Below are positions 1-11,000 of a DNA stretch of 64,000 nt, one piece after another. The position numbers and the translations under genes are program-made. This stretch comes from Angiostrongylus vasorum (taxonomy: Eukaryota > Nematoda > Chromadorea > Rhabditida > Metastrongylidae), in assembly GCA_018806985.1 (NCBI GenBank), contig JADANN010000465.1, forward strand, positions 2,790,001-2,854,000. Direction: 5' to 3'. The notes under the pieces were generated by a model, which did no database searches, was not told where the DNA came from, and worked only from the letters and a program-made list of their open reading frames with translations. Position 1 is the first letter of the stretch. Every line of letters begins with the position of its first letter.

Positions 1-2040
1 ATTTTTTAAGCTGTCTAAGTATGAAAGGAATGAAGCGACTATCTGCAGTTATAACGCGCGCTCGATAACATCTGAATCCTTCATTGAGTACTTGGTGGTG
101 GAGGCTAAGAAGATTAAAAACAAGGTCATCAGACTAGTCGAGATAAGAACTCGCCGTTCATTTAACGCTGTCTTTGATACCTATGGAGAACTGTTTCTTA
201 GAAGAAATCCTGATAAAAGAGCAATCAGCAGCGTTAGCATTCTCCACAACACGAATCTTACTAGTAACACTGACTTCTTTGGACAAATATGAACTCAGGT
301 AGTCCGCTCACGGTTTAAAAAAATGTGGCCCATTGCCCAACTCGACAGTATCCGCCGTTTTTATGCTTCACCATCAAGCCATGACAAAAAGGTGGAAACA
401 TTCTGTATGGATTTGTAGAGGTGATACAGTGAAGATCTCACATTATACAGAGTTATCATTGGTAACTTTATTGTCAAGATTAGGCCCAGGGGCACATCTT
501 AAGAAGCTCATCTTGAGACTCACGGATTCTATTGGGAATTGAAAAAAAGTGGACAAGATAAGCGACTGTCTGCGTTTGTCGGGATAACTAGGGAGTCTTC
601 ATGATTACTCACAATTGCTGAAGGCTTTCCCTCACCTCCCCTCGAAGTGGAGGTCTTCGAATGGAGAGTCGGTGAAGGATGAAGAGTTTGACATCAAAAT
701 CTATCTAAACGCATTACGCATTCGACTCCATAACGCATGCTACAGGTATTTGACAATATATTCACCTTATACGATGATTTACTTCTGATATATCAAGTCA
801 TCGCCTCTACCTTTTCTTAGAAGTTTGCCTGCAAGTCTCCAGCCCTGACAGAATGGGAGATGAGTTAGCAGAAGGCCATGACCAAATGTATTCCGGAGCA
901 CTTGTAACCACTGTGGCTATATGAGTCCCTTCCAGTGAAACGTAATGAAATATACAATGTTATAAAAGTTCTTACCTAATCGATGTTGCTGTTGGTTCAA
1001 AGTTTTACACTGGATCGAATCGCTTCCTTCGCGGAATTTCCTTCGTTTCATAGGAACTCAGTAAATAACACTCTGAAACAATTACAATTAGGTGGCTTTT
1101 AAGAAGGAGCCTTTGTCAGCAACGTTGGTGACTAATAAGATAGACTCGCCACGAGAGTGATAAGAAAGGTGAGAATTTGAAAGTCCGCGGCAGACGACTG
1201 TTTTCAGAAACATTTAAGTCGATACTGCAACTTGGAGTCGCAAAGACGGTAGACAAGCACCAAGTTGTGTCCGAACTACAACAACAAGCATGATAAAATA
1301 TGAGCAAAACCCGGAAGCTCAATTAGGGCTTCGAACCCGCGATTCCGGGGCTCGCGTGCAATCCATCATTCACACCATCAAAGGTTCTAGCCTTGCCTTT
1401 CTGTCAGTCAATGTGAAAACTGCAGCTTCGGCTTAACTAGATTAAATGCTGGTTCTCGCTGCGCAGATCGTTCTCGTTGACGAATGACTCCCGATAGCAC
1501 CGTTAGGGTAAAGAAGTGGCTGAGAGTAAAAGCAAAGCAAGGCTCACGGTTGGTGTTATGAAGAGCAAGTGGGAGCCTCGAAAGATTAATTACGATCTTA
1601 AATAAAAAAGCTGAACATCACGCCCGAACTTTCGAAGCTTTGCAGAAATGCGGTAAAATATCTTAATGGAAGAAAAACTACAGCAATGAGTGAAACCGCA
1701 GTGTATGAACGCGCTCAAGAGCTCCAACGGTACAGTAACTACTTCCAGGAAGACATTGGAGAAAATCATGGAGGAAAGTTGCTGTAATTTCTTTGGTACC
1801 TACGTCCACCAGCTTCCATGTCAAAACACAAAGGGCAGATATACCACCCAACCGTTTCCTTCGATGTCCAGAATGCAATCGCGTCGCTTGAGAACCTGTA
1901 CTGCACTCAGAGCAGACAAGAGGAACCAAATATCCGAACAACTTACCTTTGGTGCACTGGCTCACTTTCTCGACACATTGGCTCAGTTGTTCACTTGTTT
2001 TCAGGATTTTATCTTTATTGTGCACCATGAAACCGATTGA
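1..2040 (+). mobile_element. Degraded RTE-type non-LTR retrotransposon, cut by the window edge
   Basis: Disjointed blocks in different frames match the better copy at 54985-58400. Bases 28-292 correspond to the endonuclease N-terminal part (around the NAVFDTYGELFL stretch). Bases 465-600 correspond to the next endonuclease block. Bases 1690-2000 correspond to the linker and early reverse transcriptase (around NGTVTTSRKTLEKI, then LDTLAQLFT). Stops and frameshifts separate all blocks, and the catalytic RT palm is absent. A tRNA-like SINE interrupts it near 1310-1540. It is a fossil with no coding capacity. Confidence 0.75.
1310..1540 (-). repeat. tRNA-derived SINE-like repeat (family 2)
   Basis: On the minus strand a tRNA-like head includes a B-box-like GGGTTCGAAGCCC near 1325-1340. 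The same head occurs at 30702-30765, 44312-44402 and 47188-47262. The tail resembles the inner part of the foldback elements. It is degenerate. Confidence 0.45.
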
Positions 2041-2246
2041 TTTTCGTTTAGATTCAGAATAAATAGACCGAATCTTAATCGTATAATGTAAACCGTACTA
2101 TTACATCACTTCTGCTTTTTTTTCTCTGATAATGTATTTACAAAGTCTCATTTTCACATTGAACGTGTTCTTGTGTTTGCAGATTTCTCCTAACTATCTT
2201 TTTTTTGACAAGTATTCTCTATTTTTTCTCATTGCGTCCCACTGAA

Positions 2247-2520
2247 GGTCGCTCGTAGCGCAGTGGTCGGAGGTGCCCTGCAATACAAATAGGATGGATC
2301 GCTGCGCTCAAGGCTCACAAAGCCTTCCATTCCTCCGGAGTCGGCAAATTGGTACCAGACTTGCTGGGAGGATAGCACCACTGGCTCGATACATCGGTGG
2401 GCCACTGTGAGTCATTTTAAGGCCCAAATATGCATTCAGTCACCTCCAACAATGCTTAATGAAGTTAGATGCACAGTATATCCCTCAGGGCTTGATCAAC
2501 GCCGAGGGCTGTATCCTATA
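2247..2520 (+). repeat. tRNA-derived SINE, family 1
   Basis: The head CGTAGCGCAGTGGTCGGAGG resembles an A box and the following GGATGGATCGC a decayed B box. The body shares the phrases TCGGCAAATTGGTACCAGAC, TGGGAGGATAGCA and CAACGCCGAG with more than a dozen other copies in both orientations, best at 25698-25985. Confidence 0.7.
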
Positions 2521-2639
2521 TCCTGCGTTCCATTAATATTTATCAAGGGTGCTGATAGCATACTGCTTAGAAGCACTCAACAGTGCATACATGGTTATGG
2601 ACCACCTGCTGCTTAGGCAAGCCAATCTCTACGATCTTC

Positions 2640-3400
2640 TGGGATCAGAAAATTAGCATGTCTCTTTTGGAAGGATAAATAACATTTAATTGACGGGGTT
2701 TGTGAGATCTCACAAGTTATTTTTCCAAGGAAATTACCTATTCAATCACCTCCACAGTGCTTAATAAAGCTGAAAGCATTGCGCATTCCTCTGGGATAAT
2801 TAATCCCGAAGAGCTTCCAGTCACCTATTTTTGTATTCCAAAGGTTTGACATTTGATAGTGCAAGACATGTTTTGATGTGTAGGTAACAGAAACCACAGC
2901 GCTGATAAAAAAGCGCTAAAAGTGATAAGGGAGAAAGAGAGTGTTTACCAGCCTTCCGCTGGGTACATAAAGAAGTGTTCATCATTTTCAAACTTCTCGA
3001 AGAAAATCCATCATATTAGAAATCTTCTTTCATGTGTTAGAGATGTCCAATACCATATCTGTAGTAGTTTGCATTATTCACATAATAACAATTCACTTAA
3101 CACTCTCGATCTTCAATTTTTATGGACTTGTTGGTCTTCTATAGCAAGCAATTATTTATCGATAACTAGAGGAAGTCATGAGTTCTGAACATGAATGGAT
3201 TCTAGAAAATATTTTGCTCTATCGTTCTATGGGTATGAATGATATTTGTGGTGCTATTTACCATATGTTACTATGGTCCATCATACAAACACATTACTGC
3301 AAACTTTTGGAAGTGTTTTGCAACTTATAGGTCTCTATTTCAGTATTGCACACTCTATACAATAACTAGCATTCACTATGTTCAAATAGTTTTGAGATGT
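2640..3400. other. Intergenic, nothing recognised
   Basis: AT-rich sequence with only short open frames and no conserved protein. A short SINE remnant with the phrase CACCTCCACAGTGCTTAATAAAGC lies at about 2745-2830. No RNA gene or tandem array is seen. Confidence 0.5.
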
Positions 3401-3409
3401 GTAGTACAC

Positions 3410-3770
3410 CTCCCAACGGTTTACCGCCTCATCGTGGCTGGTAGGTGTTCCGTTCCTGGGTGTCGGACTGCGATGTACAGCGGGGGGGACTCATCCCCCG
3501 GCAGGGTCTCCCAAGCTGAGAAGGAGTCCGGCGTTTTCATCAGGAAGCCTTGTTAAGAGCAAACCAACACAAGGATCCGCCACCGTCCTGGTATCAAAGT
3601 CGCATGGTGGCAAATCTCCCTCAGATCCACAAGGGCTGCGACTACCAGTGGTGGTGAAGACCTGGAGCAGACTTTGGCCAAGCTGACCTCGGCTCCGATA
3701 AATGGTGATTATGCTGGGGCCCGCACAAACAGTGAGGACGGGCCGTTCAAGTGTCAAGTGTCAAGATGTG
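3410..3770 (+). repeat. Dispersed repeat family E (about 350 bp)
   Basis: It begins near CCAACGGTTTACCGCCTC and ends near GTGAGGACGGGCCGTTCAAG. Inverted copies lie at 18530-18905 and 34010-34325, and deleted copies at 44685-44865 and 51628-51805. Poly-G and poly-C blocks face each other at 3482-3500. No coding capacity is visible; it is probably a non-autonomous transposon. Confidence 0.6.
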
Positions 3771-4043
3771 TAGTACAAATATATGTACAGTATTGAAATA
3801 TATAAATTTTTTTGTATTTTATTCCTAACTGCAGAATAGAGCTTTTTCCAACCAACGCCTAACACAATATCTGTGTTCTACAAGCCATCAGTTAGCAACA
3901 GGAAGTGGAGAAAAAGCAGTTAGGCTTGTTAAAATAAACCACCGGAGAGATATGAGACCCGTAGGCGTTACACCGGCCACTCCCGCAAAACCATTATGGC
4001 ATCTATAGCTTTCACTCGTCGCAAGAGGGTTAAAATATATGGG

Positions 4044-4296
4044 GCATGTGTAACCCAATGGTTAGAGGTGCGCTGCAACGCACATAGGCTTGCTGGCTTG
4101 ACCCCCCCCCCTTCTCTGGCTCACCAAGCTTCCTATTCCATTCGTGTCAACAAATTGGTAGACTTGCCCAGGTGGATAGTGGCACTGACATGATACATCA
4201 ATAGACGACCGCAAGTCATTCATTGTATAGGCTAGATAAGCAGTCAACCACCACTAATGATGCTTGATGAAATCGAATTCAAGGCGCACCACTAAG
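4044..4296 (+). repeat. tRNA-derived SINE, family 1
   Basis: The head TGTAACCCAATGGTTAGAGG has the form of an A box. The body and the tail (TGATGCTTGATGAAATCGAA) match the other copies. It lies upstream of the CDF gene. Confidence 0.65.
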
Positions 4297-4990
4297 GAAG
4301 TGGTGAAACTTCTCACAGTCCATTAAATTATAGAGCGATAGCTTTTCCAGATTTGAGAAAACCTCTTCACAAATTCGTGTTCGCGCTTGAGCCGAGCGAA
4401 TTTTCCAGCTTCAAGCGAGCATTGTGTTTCGAGGGTGTTTTTTATTTCTAATTTTGAGGTTTAGGCTTAAAATATTTCTAGTGAAATCATCACATTCCAC
4501 CCATGCTTTGTTTCCGGTAGAGTCATCGACCTACTATGATAAGGAGTAGGCAACAAGTCACGTTATCAGTGCATTTATGGCTTGTTTCTTTCCGTTGCCT
4601 TCTCATTTATGTTATAGTTTTAGAGCATTTCACTCCCTTTATAATTTATTTTAAACAGACTTTTTGCTCCGATCTGAATACTCTGACAGAAATACTCGTA
4701 AAGGTTATGATAAAGTCATGAAATCGAGGACTTTAGTAATCACTTTACCAACTCGCTTCAGTCGCTCAGGGTTCAACCAAGACATGTCCATATGTAATTA
4801 ATATCTGTACTGACCAATTTTGAGTTGAAGAATGAAGAAAAGCCTATTGCTGGGCCACAGTAATGACAAAGAGTGTTAAATTGCTGGCTTTTATTCATAG
4901 CGACTCTACACTGTACTTTGAGTTTAATTAACGCTAGTGTTAGTACAATCATGTAAGATTGCCAAAAAATTCCATGATTGTTTATTGTTT

Positions 4991-4994
4991 GTAG
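4991..4994 (+). other. Probable trans-splice acceptor for the CDF gene
   Basis: TTTATTGTTTGTAG ends 21 bases before the ATG at 5016. In-frame TAG and TGA lie directly upstream of that ATG, so the reading frame cannot extend further 5'. A pyrimidine-rich acceptor this close to a start is typical of nematode spliced-leader addition. No leader sequence is encoded here, so this is inference. Confidence 0.45.
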
Positions 4995-5015
4995 TGAACA
5001 AAAACAGTTGAACAC

Positions 5016-8000
5016 ATGACTGAGAGTGCACCTCTGTTGAAGAATCAAGATCTTGAATGTGGAAGAAATTATGGAGAGATTACGGTAGAAGGACGACCAT
5101 CAAAACAGGCACCGTTGAGTGGCCACCGAAAAGTTGGGTGCTGGGAGCGACGTCGAAGAGCTCGAGCGAAAGCTAAGGTATGTAGCAAGAAATCCAGTTA
5201 CATCCGGAAGGAACTTGTTCGTACAATGTTTCCTAGTAAAATCCCGTTGAAAACTCTTTTATAAATGCAGAGTGTTGAATAAAAAAAACCATCTTTCATT
5301 GTTCTATATTGTTTTTATGCTTCAAGTTTTAGCTCACTTACTTTGAAAATATATCCGTCCTGGGTACAGTTTATGTTCTGGCATTACTTTTTATCCACTG
5401 ATCATTTTCATGGGGAACCATTCTCAATGTGTACAAATTTACCTTTATCAACAGAAGGTAGTCACGAGTATCGTGGTGGCCTCACACGTTGTCTTTCGAT
5501 TGTTCTCGATCGGATTGCCGCATAAAAATGTCAAATTGCCAACATGGGCAATTTCTTTGCGGGAATGAACTCAAGCGCTATGACAAAGAGGTTCCAGTCA
5601 CAATGATGAAAATAAGTCGTTTGGTGAGCTGTGAAAAAGCACATAACCATTTTAGTTGGCACAATTGGGTTTTTTAAAATTTCATCTTATGCGCTAGTAA
5701 TTTTTCAAAGGATACGCATAGCGCATTGGTTAGAGGCACCTTGCAATGTACATGGGCTCGATCCCGCACTCCAGCCTCACAATGCCTTCTGTCCCTCCGG
5801 CGTCGACAAATTGATACAAGACTTCTCTGGTTGTCTGGGAGGATATCAGCACTGACTCGATATATCAGTGGACCGCAACGAGTCAATATAGAGGCCAGAT
5901 AGGCATCCAATCACCTCTGACGATGCTTCATGAAGTCTAATGCATGGCTGATCTTTTAGGAATTGATCAACGTAGAGAACTTTTTGTTTTTATATTAGTA
6001 AGTTGCAAAATTTCTCTCTTTCTAGTACAAGAATTCTATCTATACATCAAGGCCGTTAAGTCAGCAGAGCGACGATTATAATCCTTGTAGTAAATCTAGA
6101 CTACTGCAATCGTTGTTTGTATTAAGTTCAATAAAATTGCACCTGCATATATATGCCTGCTACGAGACTTCTGAGCTCAGTTTCAAATTAAAACAAAAAG
6201 TTTATTTTACGTGTGGCGCCGTTAATAGAGGTGCCCTACAAAGATGCGGCTCTTGGTTCAACCCCGCGTGCTCGGCGAACTCTGTTACCTCAGAGTTTGG
6301 AAAATTGCTATCAGACCAGTCTGAGACAATAAAACGCACACTGATATGACATATCGTAGATGCCCACTAATCACTGTGTGGGCCATCTGTATGGGCCAGA
6401 TATGCATTCAGTTATCTCTGTAAAACTACGAATGACTTGATTGCGTAGCGCTTCCGTAAGGAAATGATCAATGCCAAACATTTTGTCTATCTATGGTTCA
6501 TTCTTAATGTGGAATCTACTGTTCTAATATACATTTCAGTACTACAGAGAACTTGAAGAATTACAAGAGACTTTCGAATATGATAATCGACTAATCAATG
6601 GCAATGAGACTATAATAGAAGTATGTGACATCATCTTTGCAAATTTATTCGCAAATATTGTCAGGTTTCCTTTATTTTTTTTCTTTTTCTCCTTTTCTTT
6701 TTACAATGAGTCCAGTACTTTGTTACAGCTTGAGAAGGGTCCTGACCGATTGCTGACTCGAATCACGTTAATGCTTAACATTATCCTTCTATTTGTGAAT
6801 CTGTTTGCATCAGTAATGTCTGGATCATTGTCTATTGTAAGGTTTGTCGTTATTTTTCACACTAAAACTTCAAACATTTTATTGATTTTTTCTTTAAATC
6901 ATTTTCATTGGCGAATCGCTTGATATCTTTCAGTACATTCGTCGACTCACTAATGGATATCACGACGAGTTTGGTTTTGAGTATATGTTTGGGCTTAATA
7001 AATAATACTAATAGTCATAAATATCCTCGTGGTCGAGAAAGGTTCGATTCATCTACTTGAATTTTTGTTTCCAGGTTTGAAATAGACAGAGTATCCTGTC
7101 ATTTATTGAAAGCTTAACGATACGGTAAAACTCGCAAGGATAATGTTCACTTTTTATTTACTGCCTTTTACAAGTTTTCACGGCAGCGTGTTATTTGTGA
7201 AACAACCACAATAATGCTGAGATATTTGCAAAACTCCGGACCGCAGGTGTCTGCATTGGGGAACGAACGCGCAATTACCCTTTCGGGGGATAACTCATTC
7301 ACCACTACACCATGCGGGTCATTCGCTTCACCTATCTCTCAGCTAGTTCTATCGATCAGTACCACTAGCAATCATCCGCCAACAGGCGAAACGAAGGACC
7401 CGCATGGTGTGGTGGTGAACGCGTTACTGCCAAGGATAATTCAAAATTCTCAAGTTTTAATCTATATAATAAAACAACACCATGTCAGGTCATCACAAGC
7501 GCAGTGCTGGCTCAATCCCGCTTCAAGGTCACCAAGCCTCTCATCCCTCCGGGGGTCATGAAATTGGTACCGCAATCGTCCGGGAAAAAAATCACTCTCT
7601 GCTATCCAATTTGGAACGCCCTAGACCAGCTACCTCAGGATTCCAGTAAGAGTCGACTCGACCAGCATTCTACCTCATTCAAGGTAAAATGAAAACCCTC
7701 AAGCAGCAGCCGAAGCCACACGTAATAGTTGGGAGACCTTAGTGGATGATGGATTCGAGAAAACGAATCGAATGTGAGGAGTGATGGGATTCGCACAGTA
7801 GGTGTGGAGGTCACATAAAACAAAAAAAAATGATGGAATGAATGGATTGATTTGCTTTTGTTAAGATAGTAAGTGTTCGATTGAGTATATTGGATGTCAA
7901 TTTGACGTTTCTAGGCTCTGGAGAAAGCGATACTCGCCAAAACGTTAGTTATTTTGAAAAAATATTGTGATAACCTCGTGTCTGCTCAAGAAGAAAACGT

Positions 8001-11000
8001 TAACTAATTGATCATTGCTAGGATTGATAGAAACTGGTTCTGAGAATTACTACACGTGGGGGAAATATTCAATTTAGAAGGGCCGCGGATAACGCGGTGG
8101 TGTAGACGCCGCTAACATGCGTAAGGTCCTGGATTGCTCCCGTAGCAAACCAAGCAAGCTTCCGATTCTTGCGTTGTCGGTAAATTAGTAGGAGACTAAT
8201 CTCGAACGACCTCCCTGCGATCCACAAAGGTTGGCGAGTGTCTGTAATAAAGACCTAGGAACGTGTAATGTAGATGCGTGGAAACAAACAATGATGAAAA
8301 AACTAGTGGAGTCCACGTGTCCACGTAAGATGTTGCGTCATATAAAAGAAAAAATTAAGGAGCAAAAACAGTGATAAAAGATGTTCAAATGATATCTTTC
8401 TATTTGAAGTCACTGTACACTAAACATTGTATGGGAGTGACATAGGTGTTTCTGGAATAGTCACACTGATAATCCTTGCAGTTCGATCGATACGTATGAA
8501 AACAATTCGCTAGCAGAATTGATTAGTGAATGTCCTTCACTGTTACACTTTCTAGATTGGAACTACTGGGTGTTATTTTATGCTCTATGATCATGGGCAT
8601 ATCGAATATGTTTCTTATCATGAAATCACTTTCAGCTATCGTAACTGGTAAGGTGAGTCATTGAGAAAGGAAGATGGAATTCTATTCCTCTGCAGTTACT
8701 AAAGAAGTGCCATTCGGTTTCGGTGAAATCGATTTTACGTCTGCTAATGTTATTACCTGAGAAGGAATATTATCAGCTAGTTCAAGCTCTACGATGCCTT
8801 TTCTGAGGAACTTTCCTCGTCTTCTTTTTCAGATAGATACCGATGTGAACTTCCTGGTCTTATCAGCCATGTTGAGTGGATCACTGATTAAATCGATTGT
8901 TATGATAGTGTGTTATAAACGAGGATCTCCTTCGTCAAAGGTGAGCATCTACTACAAAAACAAGGTTCGACGAAAGAACATACTAGCTTATTGCGTTCGA
9001 TAATCTAAATGAAATATAGTCGTTGCACTCATGCTTTCTATGTAAAGTTTTAAAGGTTATAGCCATGGATCTTGCTACAAAAACACCTGAGATTTCGGGA
9101 TGTTAGGGTTTTGTTTTTCAAACTTTAGTCTGCTCCAAAATGGACACAGGAGAAATGGAGGGAACATTTGACTTGGGGTTGAACCTGAGACTATCTGTGC
9201 AGGTATGAAAGTGAGCGCACCGCTCATTGTCCGCGCAAAATCGAATAATTACTGTAGTGAATTTCTTTGCCAGGAAAGAGGGAGCAATCTGGTAAGGAAC
9301 TTGTTGAAACGAAGATGCGTACACAACCCACCCAAGTCTTGGTTCGATTCCGCCTCCGGCCCATGTAGCCATACATTCCTCCGCGGTTGGAAAATTCGCA
9401 CTGGATTTGTCTGGAACTAGGCCACTACCAGTAATGAACGTGCTAAACTACCTCAAGATTATGAGGAGAACCAGTTCGAGCAGTATCCCATAACATTCGT
9501 GAAGAAGCCGAAGAATAGTCAAGCAGCAGCCGAACCCACACGCAAAAAAAGTTCGCGGATCTTTGTGGACGGTGGATGTCAGGGAAGGAATTGTATGGAA
9601 GAAGTATTGGGATCCGCACAGTGTGATATGTGGGTAATATAATGATAAATATGGAAAAAAGTTCGTTTCATGCATTCGAGCACTGCAATATCAAGGCGGA
9701 TTATTGGTGAATACAAGCAACGAAAAGTCTTTATTATCGATACTAGCAGATCAGTTCATGTTTTTCATCACTACGTGGTCTTATAAGTGTGCGTACAGTT
9801 CAGTGGTTAGTGGTGCCTTGCAATATACACTGTGTCGATCGCTGTTTCCATCTCGTTCCTCAGGATTATTAAGCCTTCCTCGTCCCGGGATATCCACTCA
9901 AGCACATCTACGACGTTTGGTGAGGTCGAATGCATGGCGCATTCCTCGGAGATTGATCAACAGCAGAATCTATATCCTTTTTATTCTTTTGCGTCGTCTT
10001 ATGATTAATGCAATTTTCGGTGTATTTAGATGATTGCCATGGATATGAGGAACGATATCGCTACGTCACTAATCGCCATCATTGCGGCAACAGTTGGCGA
10101 TATTTTTTGGCCATTTGCGGATCCTGTTGGAGCTATTATTGTCTGGTGAGCAAATTTTATTGATCCACTGATCTCAAGTCCAAAGAGCAATGCCCTTTGT
10201 ATCCTAATTTTTCGATCAGTTGATTTGCAGTTATAGAATTTGCAACGGGTTAGCAGTAGATTGATGGGAAAGCAATCCAGGCTTTTAATCCCTAACTTCA
10301 AATTCATTTCATAGGCATATCTTTTGGTTCATACTTGGATATTAGAATACTTTGTGACCCATGTTTACGACTAAAGAGGATCACCAATATATTTTTCACT
10401 CATTTCGTCCTTCAGGACTAGTGCTCTTTAAAGCAGTGGTCTGTTCTGGACGTGGTTGACACTTGCCATCTATAAATAATTTCATTTCGTGATCTAGAAT
10501 TCATTTCCAGCTGTGAACAAACGTGGTTCTGTTCGCTTTGTAGGTTATCCTGCGCAGTTCAAATGGATGTCGTGCGTTCCCGTTGTATGAGTAGCGCTTT
10601 GGCTTCTCTGCTACTTCTCAAAAAGATGACGATATCTGGTCAAAATCCCATATAGAAATTTAGTCCATGTATATACACTTCCTCGTTCGACTTCATTACA
10701 CACTGCAATGTGTGTGAACAGACTTTGCGAGGTGTTTTGTTGCCCTGTCGGACCTCTCTTTCTGCAAAAATGGCCGGATGTCGGTAGAAGACCAGTCTTT
10801 TCGTATTGCAGTTGCGATAGAAGTCGGAAAGAGCTCTTGGATTATATGCGTGCGATACTCGGGTTGCTTTAAGAAAACCCGATTTTCTTGGAAACTGTTT
10901 TGATACTGTAGGTGCAAATTATGAAACGATTTTCATCTTCTAGATGGTTTTTACGGTTCAGTAGCAAAGACATCAGTAGCAACTAGAGATTAGTTATATC